From assembly GCA_033557465.1 (NCBI GenBank), contig CM066031.1, forward strand, positions 1,670,904,800-1,670,968,799: a stretch of 64,000 bases of DNA. The letters are read 5' to 3'. The translations under genes and the position numbers were made by a program. The stretch is from Ichthyophis bannanicus (lineage: Eukaryota; Chordata; Amphibia; Gymnophiona; Ichthyophiidae). The notes under the pieces are model-generated. The model worked only from the letters and a program-made list of their open reading frames with translations, was not told the DNA's origin and ran no database searches. This document shows positions 1 to 10,073 of this stretch, in pieces. Numbering within the stretch: the first letter of the stretch is position 1; every line of letters begins with the position of its first letter.

Positions 1-720
1 AGGTCGCCTGAGGGGGAAGAGAATGCTTCCTCTGAAGGGGCAAAATTAGAATCAGCGGTGGCGTATTTGGCTGATGCTTTTTATGATCTAGTGCGGATTG
101 CTGTGAAATCTATGGCATCTGTGACTGTGGCACGACGATTTCTCTGGCTGAGGAATTGGGCGGCAGACACATCCTCGAAGGCCTGACTTAGTAAGCTCCC
201 CTATAAGGGCAAGCTGCTCTTTGGGGAAGCCTTGGAGAAGATTGTTAAGGATTTAGGTGACTCCAAGGGAGGCCAACTTCCGGAGGACAGACTGAGAGGT
301 CAGAGACCAGGGGGTCTGCAGAGAGGTCAAGGACGAGATTTCCACAGGTTTCGGGCACCTCGGTATGTTCCATATCAGCGAGGTCGATTTATGGCCAGAA
401 GGCAGTCCTTTCGAGGGGCACGCGAGTTTGGCAGGGGTTATTTCTCCTCCCAGACAAACACGTCCAAAAAACCATAGTGAAGTTGGGAAGGCCCAGTCGG
501 AAGTTCCAATAGGAGGATGGTTGCAGGAGATCTATTCGTCTGGGCCAACATTACAATAGACCAGTGGGTGCTCGATATAATCTGCGACAGGTATGCACTA
601 GAATTTTTTTGACCGCTAGCGGAAGCTTTTGTGGCATCACTCTGCAAAGCGCAGGCAAAGGAGAAAGCCGTACAAGCGTTTGCTGCATCTGCAAGCGGTA
701 GTTCCGGTACCATGAGACCA
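1..720 (+). pseudogene. DIRS A gag remnant (C-terminal part)
   Basis: Frames around 50-190 translate to a block resembling AYLADAFYDL followed by WLRNWAADTSSKA. The same block occurs in element C near 21,960-22,090. It is followed at about 232-477 by a basic, Gly/Arg/Gln-rich tail starting near IVKDLGDSKGG. I take this as the nucleic-acid-binding C-terminus of a DIRS gag-like protein, which packages element RNA. Stops and frame changes break it up, for example tga-ctt-agt after SSKA near 183. The assignment rests on the paralogue in C and on its place just before the RT. Confidence 0.7.
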
Positions 721-784
721 GTGTAGGTTAGGTCGATACTCGATTTATTTTGTAGTTCCCAAAAAAGAGGGGTCCTTTCGGCCC

Positions 785-1109
785 ATTCTTGACCTCAAGC
801 ACGTGAACCGCTGCTTGCGAGTGCTGCATTTCAGGATGGAAATGCTGAGATTGGTCATTTTGGCAGTGAAGCCGGGAATTGTGCTTTCTTCTATAGACCT
901 GTCAGAAGCCTATCTACACATTCCCATCAGACCGGATCATCAAAGATTCTTGTGCTTAACCGTTCCTATGGGACACTTTCAGTTCCGGGCCTTGCCATTC
1001 GGACTCGCTACAGCACCACGTACTTTCACAAAGGTGATGGTAGTAGTTGCGGCGGCGCTCCGACAGGAAGGTATTCGGGTGCATCCCTACTTGGACAGTT
1101 GGTTGATTT
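785..1109 (+). repeat. Source copy of a 325-bp internal duplication (RT palm)
   Basis: This 325-bp segment of the RT region recurs at 1761-2085 with no difference that I can find by eye. It covers the RT palm up to the mutated YLDS box. It sits in its natural place between the RT fingers and thumb, so it is the donor; the other copy lies inside RNase H. Confidence 0.92.
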
Positions 1110-1760
1110 GGGCAGGGTCTGAAGCGGAGTCGGTCGAAGCAACCATGCGAGTGGTGGAATTCCTGGGACAGTTTGGTTGGGTGGTCAACTAGGACAAGAA
1201 TCAACTACAGCCAGTGAAGCGGTTGATGTATCTCGGAGCCTTGTTCAATACAGAGGCCAGTTTGGTATTCCTGCCTGAGGACAGGGTGCAAAAGATCATA
1301 GGGCAGGTTCAGAGGTTTTTATGCATGAGAGCGCCGACAGCGTGGCGATACATGCAACTGCTGGGCTCGATGGTGGCGGCTTTGGATGTAGTGCCGTGGG
1401 CCAGAGCTCATATGCATCCACTTCAGCGGGCTTTGTTGTCCTGGTGGTCACCTCAACATCAACCCTTGTCTCAGAAGTTAGTGTGTCCGGCCGACGTGAG
1501 TTGCAGTTTGGAATGGTGGCTGGATGCGGAGCATCTTCAAGCAGGTATGCCCCTAGTGCAACCCGATTGGGTATTGGTCACCACAGATGTAAGCCTTTCA
1601 GGCTGGGGGGCGCATTGTCTTTCCCAGGTGGCTCAGGGTTGCTGGTCAGCAGAGGAAGTCGAGTGGTCGATCAAATATCTGGAATTACGGGCGGTGAGGT
1701 TGGCGCCATGAGAGTTCAAAGAGTTAGTAGTCGTCAGAGCAGTTTGTGTGTTTTCCGACA

Positions 1761-2085
1761 ATTCTTGACCTCAAGCACGTGAACCGCTGCTTGCGAGTGC
1801 TGCATTTCAGGATGGAAATGCTGAGATTGGTCATTTTGGCAGTGAAGCCGGGAATTGTGCTTTCTTCTATAGACCTGTCAGAAGCCTATCTACACATTCC
1901 CATCAGACCGGATCATCAAAGATTCTTGTGCTTAACCGTTCCTATGGGACACTTTCAGTTCCGGGCCTTGCCATTCGGACTCGCTACAGCACCACGTACT
2001 TTCACAAAGGTGATGGTAGTAGTTGCGGCGGCGCTCCGACAGGAAGGTATTCGGGTGCATCCCTACTTGGACAGTTGGTTGATTT
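1761..2085 (+). repeat. Duplicated RT segment inserted inside RNase H
   Basis: Identical by eye to 785-1109 and in direct orientation, 976 bp downstream. It interrupts the RNase H motif VFSDN / YINRQGG. The 9-bp word TTTCCGACA lies on both sides, at 1752-1760 and 2083-2091, the right one overlapping the end of the copy. That pattern suits a template switch during reverse transcription or microhomology-mediated repair. The lack of divergence points to a recent event, or less likely an assembly artefact. Confidence 0.92.
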
Positions 2086-2629
2086 CCGACAGTGTCTTAC
2101 ATCAACCGGCAAGGAGGCACGGGCAGTGCGACCATGTTGGAGGAAAGTCAACTGTTGTTACAGTGGGCGGAAAATCATCTGATGGCCTTATCAACGGCTC
2201 TTGTGGCTGGAAAGGACAATGTGCAAGCTGATTATCTCAGTCGATATGCCTTAGATCCGGGAGAGTGGGAATTGAATGCGGCTGTCTTTCACAATATCAC
2301 GCTACGTTGGGGGCAGCCGATCATGGACTTGATGGCCACTCTCTGCAATACCAAGGCTGAACGGTTCTTCAGCAGGCACAGGGAGCACATGTCGGAGGGT
2401 CTTGATGCTCTGGTACAGCCTTGGCCGGTGGATGGACTGCTATATGTTTTTCCTCCATGACCGATGATCGGTCGGCTTCTACAGAGGATAGAAGTTCACG
2501 ACGGGTAGGTGATTCTCATTGTGCCGGATTGGCCACGGAGGCCATGGTATGCGGATCTGATGAGGTTGCTGGTGGATCGACCATGGAGGCTGCCCAGTTG
2601 ACTCAACTTGTACCAAGGGCCGGTCTTGA

Positions 2630-3789
2630 TGCCTCAGATGGATCGGTTCTTGCTTGCGGCTTGGCTCTTGAGAGGGAGCGATTGCGATGTCGGGGGTATT
2701 CATCGGCGGTTGTAATGACTATGTTGAGGTCCAAGAAGCGTTCTACGTCTTTATCGTATATACGTATTTGGCGCATTTTTGAAGGTTGGTGTAAGGAGAG
2801 GAGCGTTAAGCTCTTTATCGTTGCTTTACCGGACCTTTTGCTTTTTATGCAAGGGGAACTTGATAAGGGTCTAGCCTTGAGTTCACTGAAGGTACAGCTA
2901 GCAGCGCTGGCGTGTTATAGGGGCCGGGTGCAGGGTAGCTAATTAGCTTCGCATCCAGATGTTACATTTTTTTCGGGCGATTAAGAATCTGCGACCGCCT
3001 GTCAGGTCGGTAGTTCCTCCTTGGGATTTGAATTTGGTTCTGGAAGCGTTAGCAGAGCCTCCCTTTGAGCCTACGGCAACAGTTAGTTTGAGGGAACTTT
3101 CCTTGAAGACAACCTTCCTGGTGGTGTTGTGTTCGGCAAGGAGGATTTCAGATCTGCAAGCGCTGTCGTGCAGAGAGCCATTTACACAATTTTCTGCTGG
3201 AAAGGTGGTACTACAGCCGGTACCTTCCTTTCTGCCGAAGGTGGTTTCCCATTTTCATTTGAATCAATCTATTTCTCTTCCGACTTTTCAGAATCTTGGG
3301 AGAGCTGGAACGGACCATTCGCTTCGGAGGTTAGATCTCGGAAGGGTACTCAGAAGGTACCTTAGAAGGACAGAGTCTTTTCGTAAGACAGATCGCTTGT
3401 TTCTGATTTTCGGTGGTTCACGTAAGGGACAGGTGGCGTCCAAGGCCTCGATTGCCCGATGCGTAAAGCGGGCTATAGGGGCAGCATATTCGGCACAAGG
3501 TAAGATTCCTCCTCAGGGTCTCAGAGCACATTCTACTCGTAGCCAAGCAACGTCTTGGGCGGAGCATGCGTTGGTGACTCCTGTGGATATTTGTCGAGCA
3601 GCGACATGGTCTTCTCTGCATACTTTTGCAAGGCACTATCGCTTGGATATTCAGGCTAGGGGAGACGGAATTTGGGGCCTCAGTCATCCTAGCGGGGCTT
3701 ACGGGCCCCTCCCAGTTTTAGGTACTGCTCTGGTACATCCCTACATTTCCTGGACTGGCCTGGAGAGACAAAGAGGAAGGAGAAATTAG
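2630..3789 (+). pseudogene. DIRS A tyrosine recombinase
   Basis: Integrates the circular DIRS DNA. The N-terminal part is open to 2942 (GYSSAVVMTMLRS, SLSYIRIWRIFEGWC). After a stop at 2940 and a 7-T run at about 2967-2973, it continues in another frame as the 2959-3789 ORF. The catalytic core is complete to the eye: box A Arg in SARRISDLQAL, box B GLRAHSTR (His-x-x-Arg), then ICRAATWSSLHTFARHY with the nucleophilic Tyr. The stop and the slipped T-run make it a pseudogene, but the C-terminal catalytic half is uninterrupted. Confidence 0.88.
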
Positions 3790-3838
3790 GCCTTACCTGC
3801 TAATTGTCTTTCCTTGAGTTCTCTCCAGGCCAGTCCAG
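3746..3838 (+). repeat. Internal complementary region (ICR) of DIRS A
   Basis: Starts CATTTCCTGGACTGGCC and ends GGCCAGTCCAGG, so it is itself palindromic. Its second half, AAATTAGGCC onwards, is the reverse complement of the element's right end at about 4340-4407. In DIRS-1-type elements the ICR is complementary to the joined outer ends and templates their restoration. Here the right-end half can be matched directly. The left-end half cannot be checked because the left end lies outside the window. Confidence 0.75.
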
Positions 3839-4339
3839 GGCCCACCCTGGTTGTTCGTGCAAGTTATCAGGGCGCCTAGTTTTACTGGCAGGTGTTTTTT
3901 TTTTTCCAGAGGAGGTATATATTTTTTAGTTCAGATATTGGAGTATCTGTCTGAAACTGGAGGCTTAGCTGGGGAGTGGCCTGGCAATCAGTTTTTCTTC
4001 AGGATGGCTCTGCCTTCTGTTCTCTCTTCTAAAAGTGGGAGGGAAGAGTAAGAGTCATCCTTGGAAAGTTGGTGGAGTGTTTAAAAAAAAAGAGAGAATG
4101 ATCATCAGAGGAAGACAGAAGAAAAAGAGAACAGAAGGACAAGAGAGAGTCAGTATTTGGAGATTGTTAATTTTTTATTTTTAAAGTTTATTCAAGTTTA
4201 GTATGTTCAGTTTCAGAGTTAGGATTGAGCTGCTTTGTCAATAGAAGACTGAGTCTCTGGCACTAAGGGGAGCTGGATAAGGTGTCAGCAAGACTTGGTT
4301 GTTTCAGTCCTTAGCTGCTGGAGGGGGCTGACTACCCTT

Positions 4340-4407
4340 CATTTCCTGGACTGGCCTGGAGAGATCTCAAGGAAAGACAATTAGTAGGTTAAGGCCTAAT
4401 TTCTCCT
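4340..4407 (+). repeat. Right ITR of DIRS A
   Basis: Begins CATTTCCTGGACTGGCCTGG, the same word as the ICR start at about 3747, and ends near AAGGCCTAATTTCTCC. Its reverse complement matches the second half of the ICR. The stretch between ICR and ITR (3839-4339) is the element's right non-coding segment and shows no ORF of note. Confidence 0.75.
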
Positions 4408-4862
4408 TATCCTTCTTAACCCCCTTAGGTTATTTCACCCTCCAAATTAAATTTGATTAAAAAAGCAGCCTCTTTAGTTCAGTAGCAGCATCTACATGTA
4501 AGTGCTGATATTTATATATGCAAGTTATGAAATGTTCGAACTTACACATATAAGGTGTCGGGTTTCCTCTATTGTTTTTTTGTATTGTATTTTTAACAAC
4601 TACTACTACTTATCATTTATGTGTGCTACAAGTAGTACACAATGATGTACATGTGCAAGAAAGAGACAGCTCCTGCTTGTCAGAGCTTATAATTTAATCA
4701 AGACAGACCACACAACAGCTGGGAACTAGGGTAAATCTAGGGGAATGGCAAATACAGACAGGTGATGAGCAGGAGAATAAGGGGATCAGGATCCAAAGGC
4801 AGCCTCAAAGAGGTGAATTTTTAGCCTGAATTTGAATAGGGCCAGAGATGGATCCCAGCATA

Positions 4863-6010
4863 CTAACTCGGGTAGTTTGTTCCATGCATATGAAGCAGCA
4901 AGATAGAATGAACAAAGTCTGGAGTTAGCAGTGGTAAAAAAGGGCACAGACAAAAGTGATCTGCCAGAGAAGTGAAATTCCTGTAAGGAGCTTTAAGAGC
5001 GGAAAGGTAGTGAGGAACTGCAGAATGAATGGATTTATAGGTCAGTAGGAAAGTTTTAACTGAATGCGGAAACAGATAGGGAGTTAGTGAAGTGATTTTA
5101 GAAGATGGTTTATGTGAGCATAGTGAGATTGTCGGAAGATTATCTGCGCGGCTGAGTTTTGAACAGATTGACTGGGAGAGAGATGAATCTGAGGGAGCCA
5201 GAAAGCAGCAGGTTGCAATACTGTAGTCGAGAGGTGATTTAGAGAGTAGATGTGTCTTGGTAGTGTGTTCAGAAAGGAAGGGACAAATTTTGCCAAAGTT
5301 ATAGATAAACAACAGGTTTTAGCTATCTGTTAGATGTGTGCAGAGAAAGAGAGAGAAGAGTCAAAGATGACCCCAAGTTGCAAGCTAAGGGAACAGGGAG
5401 AAGTAGAGCGATATCCACAGAGATTGATAAAGGAGGAAGGGGAAAGGTGCGTTTAGGGGGAAAGCTAAAGAACTTGGTTTTGGCCATGCTCAATTTCAGA
5501 TGACAGTGAAACATCCAAATAGCAACGTCAGATAAGCAGGTTGAGATACAGGCCTTGATTCCTGGAGAGATTTCAGGTGCAGGCAGGTAGATATGAGAGT
5601 CCACCAGATCTCCTGCAACAGCATAAAGATGGGACTGAAAACCATGGGAGGAGATGAGTGCACCAAGGGACGGTGTAGAGAGAATAAAGGAGAGGTCACA
5701 AGACAGAGCCCTAAGATATATCGATGGAAAGCAGGATGGAGATAGAGGAGGAACCACCAGAATATACACTGAAAGTGTGATGGGAGATGTAAGAAGAAAA
5801 CCAGGATAGAACAGAGTCCCTAAATCTGAGGGAGAACAAGGTATCAAGGCGAAGGTTGTGATCAACAGGGTCAAAAGCATAGAAAAGGTTAAAAAGGATT
5901 AGGGTTGAGTAAAGGCCCTTGGATTTGGCAAGGAACAAGTCACTGGAGACTTTGGCAAGAGCCGTTTCAGTAGAATGTACAGAACGAAAGCCAGATTGCA
6001 GTGGATCCAC
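4863..6010 (-). pseudogene. L2 LINE reverse transcriptase, broken
   Basis: Remains of the RT that would prime on nicked target DNA. The first block (6010-5711) carries QSGFRSVHSTETALAK and a recognisable AFDPVDHN. Later blocks in other frames carry LDTLFSLRFRDSVLSWFSSYIS and FPPKRTFPLPPLSISVDIA, with the C-terminal part in 5312-4863. The YADD box has become YAVAGD, so the catalytic Asp pair is lost. At least three reading-frame changes separate the blocks. Confidence 0.75.
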
Positions 6011-6109
6011 AAGGACTTGAGGAGACAGAAAGTCAAGAATGGCAGTGAATGTTCGAGGAGTTTAGAAGCTAAGAGGAGGAAGGAGATGTGCTGATAATTA
6101 GGACAGGTA

Positions 6110-6293
6110 TAATGATATACTGTTGAGTCAATGCTGACTCCTGGTTACCCAGCAGCCCTTGGGTTTTCTTGGCAAAGTGTGACCAGAAGTAGATTGCTAG
6201 GCTTTTTTTCCTAGTCACTGTGGGACTGGAAACCTGGCCTCTTGGTCACCAGGCTGCTGCTCTAACCACTAGGTTACTCCTCCACTCCAGAAA
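6110..6293 (-). mobile_element. tRNA-derived SINE
   Basis: On the minus strand it opens with TAACCTAGTGGTTAGAGCAG, which resembles a tRNA A box, followed by a B-box-like GGTTTCCAGTCCCAC. The insertion is bracketed by the direct repeat GACAGGTA at 6102-6109 and 6294-6301, and it interrupts the L2 LINE. It is not a functional tRNA gene: no cloverleaf or acceptor pairing is visible. It is shorter than the SINEs near 32.99 and 34.88 kb and has a different body. Confidence 0.75.
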
Positions 6294-6774
6294 GACAGGT
6301 AGGGTCTAGTGGAGGATTTTTGAGGAGGGGGTGTGACCACAGCATGTTTGAAGGCTGCAGGAACAGTTGCAGTGGAAAGAGATAGGTTAAGGATATGACA
6401 GATGGAAGGGATAATGGTGGAAGAGAGAGAGCGTAATAGATAGATGGGAATGGGATCAGAGGAACAGACAGTGAGTTTTGTGGAGGAGAGAAGATGAACG
6501 GTTCTCTCTTCAGTGATTTTGGAAAAGGAAGGAAGGGTGAAATTTTGTGTAAATTTGTAAAATGGCCCCTTCTGTTCTATGTGGATGTACATCCACGTGC
6601 ATTCCTGCTCTTCCATCTGTGTAGTTTAGAAACAACAACACCTTAGATAGAGCTAAAATACTGTTGAAATTGTTTATTTCCCAATCCTGACTTCTCAATT
6701 CCAATCTTCATGTGCTATTTAAAATGTGCCTTTCCTTCTCATCCTGCTAGACCAGCCCAGATGAGTGGGTTATA

Positions 6775-6796
6775 AGAACATAAGAACATAAGTTCC
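6775..6796 (-). mobile_element. 3' tail of CR1 LINE (CR1a), cut off by DIRS B
   Basis: Contains ATAAGAACATAAGAACATAAG, two-plus copies of the 8-bp CR1 tail repeat on the minus strand. The CR1 body resumes at about 14,452 with TATGCCATACTGGGTCAGACC, the sequence that normally adjoins this tail. DIRS B therefore landed between the tail repeat and the rest of the CR1. Confidence 0.75.
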
Positions 6797-6915
6797 TTAT
6801 CGTTCCTCCAGTTCAGTCCTCTACCTCTGGGTTGTCAATCTCCTTCTGCAGCTAGGAGACTGGTATGTCAGAATGATGACATCACTGGATATAGCCTGCT
6901 GCACTCCTACTTCCA
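6797..6915 (+). repeat. Left ITR of DIRS B
   Basis: Starts TTCCTTATCGTTCCTCC and runs through CCTCTACCTCTGGGTTG and GATGACATCACTGGATATAG. The reverse complement of the inner part lies at 14,286-14,400. Its outermost 40 bases are also complementary to the ICR at 11,128-11,169. Confidence 0.85.
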
Positions 6916-7805
6916 TCCCAGTGTGACCAGTCTCCTTGCAGCAGGAGGACTTGACGAGCCTTGTGAAAGGGCTCTCTGGAGGAATGGATAAGGAGCCAGG
7001 AGGAAATTAGGGTAGCTAAGTGGGTTAGCTCTGTTTATTGGCAGTGTCCCTTTAAAAGAAAAAAAAAAAGGGAACCTCACGGCTTTCTTGTTCCCTGCCT
7101 GTGCCTGTGCTAGTTTTGGGGGTGCTGACTCATGACTTCGAGTTGTCCCCCCCCCCCCGGTGGCCCAGAGGTCTCTCCCCCCTGACTCTACGGGGGAGAG
7201 CCCTTCTTATGCAGTGCGCTTCTTCGGAGCTGCAGTGTCTGCCCTTCGGTGGCTGAGCGGATGGCAGTAAATTGAAGCGGCAGAGCTTCGGGCCCGGATT
7301 TGGAGGCACCACACACGGCGAAATTTGCAGGAGAGTGGCAGGACTGGTTGGTAAGTGCTTCACCAGCGTCAGGCTGCCTTTTTTTGAGGGAAAGCGTTTT
7401 CCGGGAGTGCGGAGGCGCTTGCGCTGCTTTTGGCGCCCTTTTTCCCCCATTGTCGGCACTCGCGGCGGCCATTTTCTGGGCCGCGAAGCAGCCGCGTGTC
7501 AGCAAGTACTCTCCCGATCCCGTGGCAGAGCAAAGCTAAGGTTTTATTTTCGTTGCCCTCTTGTTCCTTTTGTTGCTTGGGGTTACTTTTTTTTTTGAGG
7601 GGCTTCCTTTTGCTTTGTTTTGTTTCTTTTGTAGTTTTTTGGGCCTCTTCTGCCATCCCTACAGAATCGGGGGGGGGGGGGCTGAGGGGGGATCGTTTCC
7701 CAGGAGCAAGTTTAAAAAAAAAAAAAAAAAAGTATGTTTTAGGATCTGCAAAGCAGTTGCTTTGGTGAAAAAAAACAAACAAAACAAAAATCAACTTCAT
7801 CAGCG
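6916..7805 (+). other. 5' non-coding leader of DIRS B
   Basis: About 890 bp between ITR and gag. It has homopolymer runs: C at 7147-7158, G at about 7670-7680, A at about 7713-7730. I see no conserved protein; open frames here on both strands are low-complexity. It probably holds the element's promoter and leader, but I cannot point to a specific promoter motif. Confidence 0.5.
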
Positions 7806-7852
7806 GTGCAAGAGGCTCAGGTAAGCTCCGGGGAGTTCTGGCTAGTCTTGTT

Positions 7853-8582
7853 ATGGCTGCCAGGCCTCAGTGTATCGTGTGTGGCATTAGGAGGGGCACA
7901 GTTGCTGACTCCGGGGTGTGCCGGGGCTGTGCTGCCCTATCATCCGCAGTGGAACTTCAGATGGAAGTCCAGGAGTCCCCGGAGGCGCAGGGCGCGCCCG
8001 CGGGGGTGGAGGCTGCATCCCCGCGGCTGTCGGCGCAAGGGCCAGCGTTGGAGGAGCTGGCGGGGCCCTTCGGCGATCCTTTGGCAGCTCAGGCGTCGGG
8101 TCTCGGAAAGTTTAGTCCTGAATTTGTTCTGCTTATGCATCAAGCTTTTTCCTGCAGCGACAGGGCAAGAGGGCAGGCTCTGGGTCGCTGGCATCCCAAC
8201 CTCCTCAGCTGGTGGCGGCTGGGGAGGTAGGCGAGGAGCCGCCAGTGCCGAAGCGAGTGAGACCTAGAGACCCGGCGGAGGGCGAGTGGCCTGAAGCCCA
8301 AGATCCGGAATGGGATCCTGAAGAGGGTTCGCAGGACCTGGAAGAAGGTGAGATCCCTGAACCCGAGGATCAAGCGAAAATCATTAGAGTCTTCCGCAGA
8401 GAGGAGTTGGCAGCCTTGATTTCGGAGACGTTGCAGATGTTGAATCTTGCTACACCGGCTGCGGTGGAGGACGAGGTAGAGGATCCCGTCATCCAGGCGG
8501 TTCGACAGACACAGGTGGTGTTTCCAGTGCACATGGTCATCGAGAAGATGATTCAGGATGAATGGGATAAGCCAGAGAATTC
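7853..8582 (+). pseudogene. DIRS B gag-like protein, frameshifted and C-terminally deleted
   Basis: Starts at ATG 7853 with a cysteine array CIVCG ... CRGC, a zinc-binding pattern seen at the N-terminus of DIRS gag proteins. Near 8150 the frame changes and continues as 8212-8586 (KRVRPRDP, an acidic PEWDPEEGSQDLEEGE stretch, then VIEKMIQDEWDKPE). In element C the gag goes on for several hundred codons after the comparable point. Here it runs straight into the RT at 8583, so a large part of gag and the RT N-terminus are missing. Confidence 0.75.
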
Positions 8583-10073
8583 TTGACGTCTCTGGATCTG
8601 ACGGAGGCGTATTTGCACATTCCCATTCGGGAAGCTCACCAGAGGTTTCTGCGGTTCGCCCTTCCTTGGGGCCACTATCAGTTCCAAGCGTTGCTGTTCG
8701 GTTTGGCAACGGCGCCGTGGACCTTCACCAAAATTATGGTGGTGGTGGCGGCGGCGGCGGCGTTGCGCAAAGAAGGGATTCTAGTCCACCCTTATCTCGA
8801 CGATTGGTTGATTCGAGCCAAGTCCGAGGAGGAGAGTCTCCGGGTGACAGACAGGGTGGTGAAGTTTTTACAAGAGCTTGGTTGGGTAGTCAACTCGGCC
8901 AAGAGTCATTTACAGCCCACCCAGGACCTCGAATACTTGGGGGTCCAGTTCGACACAAAGAGAGGGCAAGTGTTTCTGCCGCACAAACGGGCCGAGGGCT
9001 TGAGGTCCCTGGTGCAGCAGTTTATGTCGGTGCCAGCGCCATCGGCGTGGGATTATCTCCGGGTGCTGGGCACCATGGCGGCAATGTTGGAAGCGGTGCC
9101 TTGGGCCAAGATTCATATGCGACCTCTCCAAAGAGCACTGCACTGCCGCTGGTCGCATCAGACCGATTCGTTGAGCAAGCGTCTTCCTTGCCCGAGCAAA
9201 GTCAGACAGTCTCTTCGTTGGTGGCTTCTCAGCTCATCGTTGACCGCCGGCATGCCGCAGGAACAGCCGGAGTGGCTTCCGTTGTTGACGGATGTCAGTC
9301 TAGTAGGATGGGGAGCCCACTACGGGAGCCAGTTTGCGCAGGGGCTTTGGTCTCCCCTGGAGGCCTCATGGGCGATAAACCGGCTGGAGCTTCGAGCGGT
9401 CTTCCGGGCCCTTCAGGCGTTCGAGGACATGGTACGCGGTCAGCCCGTACGAGTGCTCTCCGACAACTCGGCGATGGTGGCGTACATCAACTGCCAGGGC
9501 AGCACGGGGAGTGCCGCGATGGAGGAAGAGGCCGACGAGTTGTTCGCGTGGGTAGAGATTCGCTTGTCCGCGATTTCGGCGGCGCACATTGCAGGAAAAG
9601 ACAATGTCACAGCGGACTTCCTCAGCAGAGTGCAGGTGGATGCAGGGGAGTGGGAGTTGCATCCTGAGGTTTTCGAACAGATAGTCAGTCGCTGGGGAAC
9701 TCCGGTCATGGATCTCATGGCGACCTTCCAGTCTGCAAAAGTCAGATGCTTCTTCAGCAGAAGGCGAGAACGAATGTCGGAGGGCATAGACGCGCTGCTT
9801 CATCAGTGGCCGTCGGTTGGCCTTCTGTATGTCTTTCCACCATGGGCGTTGATAGGCCGAGTGATTCAGAAGATCGGAGCGCATGCAGGGAAAGTCCTTT
9901 TGGTTGCGCCCAATTGGCCGAGGCATCCTTGGTACGCGGACCTAGTACGTCTCTTGGACGGCGAACCCTGGCGGCTACCGGTGAGGTCGGATCTGTTGCT
10001 GCAAGGGCCTCTGCTCATGCCTCAGGTGGATCGGTTCTCGCTTACGGTATGGCCATTGAGAGGGCTAAGCTGA
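8583..10073 (+). CDS. DIRS RT / RNase H / methyltransferase-like ORF (N-terminally truncated)
   Basis: An open 496-codon frame. It enters the RT at SLDLTEAYLHIP (first catalytic Asp, residue 5), then has FGLATAPWTFTK and an intact YLDD box at residues 71-74. The RNase H shows a complete acidic set: D237 (TDVS), E269 (LEL), D294 (SDN) and D345 (TADFLSR). The MT-like domain follows (DLMATFQSAK from about 377, FFSRRRERMSEG, YVFPPW at 416-421, NWPRHPW). The RT fingers, normally about 100 residues upstream, are gone, so the start Met is accidental. Otherwise the ORF has no stop, which suggests a fairly young copy. Function is inferred from family motifs. Confidence 0.88.
   Translation: MTSLDLTEAYLHIPIREAHQRFLRFALPWGHYQFQALLFGLATAPWTFTKIMVVVAAAAALRKEGILVHPYLDDWLIRAKSEEESLRVTDRVVKFLQELGWVVNSAKSHLQPTQDLEYLGVQFDTKRGQVFLPHKRAEGLRSLVQQFMSVPAPSAWDYLRVLGTMAAMLEAVPWAKIHMRPLQRALHCRWSHQTDSLSKRLPCPSKVRQSLRWWLLSSSLTAGMPQEQPEWLPLLTDVSLVGWGAHYGSQFAQGLWSPLEASWAINRLELRAVFRALQAFEDMVRGQPVRVLSDNSAMVAYINCQGSTGSAAMEEEADELFAWVEIRLSAISAAHIAGKDNVTADFLSRVQVDAGEWELHPEVFEQIVSRWGTPVMDLMATFQSAKVRCFFSRRRERMSEGIDALLHQWPSVGLLYVFPPWALIGRVIQKIGAHAGKVLLVAPNWPRHPWYADLVRLLDGEPWRLPVRSDLLLQGPLLMPQVDRFSLTVWPLRGLS

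Larger units (their letters stand above)
734..2640 (+). pseudogene. DIRS A RT / RNase H / methyltransferase-like polyprotein, broken
   Basis: Copies element RNA into DNA (RT, RNase H); the role of the methyltransferase-like (MT) domain is not established. RT motifs are visible: VVPKKEGSFRPILDL, SSIDLSEAYLHIP, ALPFGLATAPRTFTKVM. The catalytic YLDD box reads YLDS here, so one catalytic Asp is lost. A stop follows at about 1192. The thumb and RNase H start run from 1214 to 1711 with TDVSLSGWGAH, which holds the first RNase H Asp. The RNase H is then interrupted at 1761 by a duplicated piece of RT and resumes at about 2091 with YINRQGGTGSA. The MT-like domain follows at about 2310-2560 (DLMATLCNTKAERFFSR, YVFPP), with a stop at 2458. 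Clearly non-functional. Confidence 0.88.
1..4407 (+). mobile_element. DIRS retrotransposon A (5' part outside the window)
   Basis: A tyrosine-recombinase retrotransposon of the DIRS order. From left to right it has a gag remnant, reverse transcriptase (RT), RNase H, a methyltransferase-like domain, a tyrosine recombinase (YR), an internal complementary region at about 3746-3838 and a right inverted terminal repeat at about 4340-4407. This order, with the YR in a frame different from the RT, is the DIRS hallmark. The left end lies upstream of the window. The copy is dead: several stops and frameshifts, a mutated RT active site and an internal duplication. It belongs to the same broad family as elements B and C but has its own ITR sequence. 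Confidence 0.9.
4595..6620 (-). mobile_element. L2-type LINE, decayed, 5'-truncated
   Basis: Minus-strand non-LTR retrotransposon. The translated pieces read, in order, RT entry (about 6616-6300), then DPLQSGFRSVHSTETALAK and a degenerate AFDPVDHN box (6010-5711), then a damaged YADD region (about 5640) and C-terminal segments to 4863. LQSGFRPxHSTETAL and DLSAAFDTVDH are typical of the L2 clade of the Jockey/CR1 group. The 3' end near 4595 shows the TACTACTACT-type start and a GAGCTTATAATTTAAT segment common in vertebrate L2 tails. A SINE sits inside at 6110-6293. Many stops and frameshifts mark it as old. Confidence 0.8.

Noticed and set aside
7369..7824. Frames of 87-143 codons around the G and A homopolymers
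   Set aside because: Low-complexity translations of the DIRS B leader on both strands, without any family resemblance.
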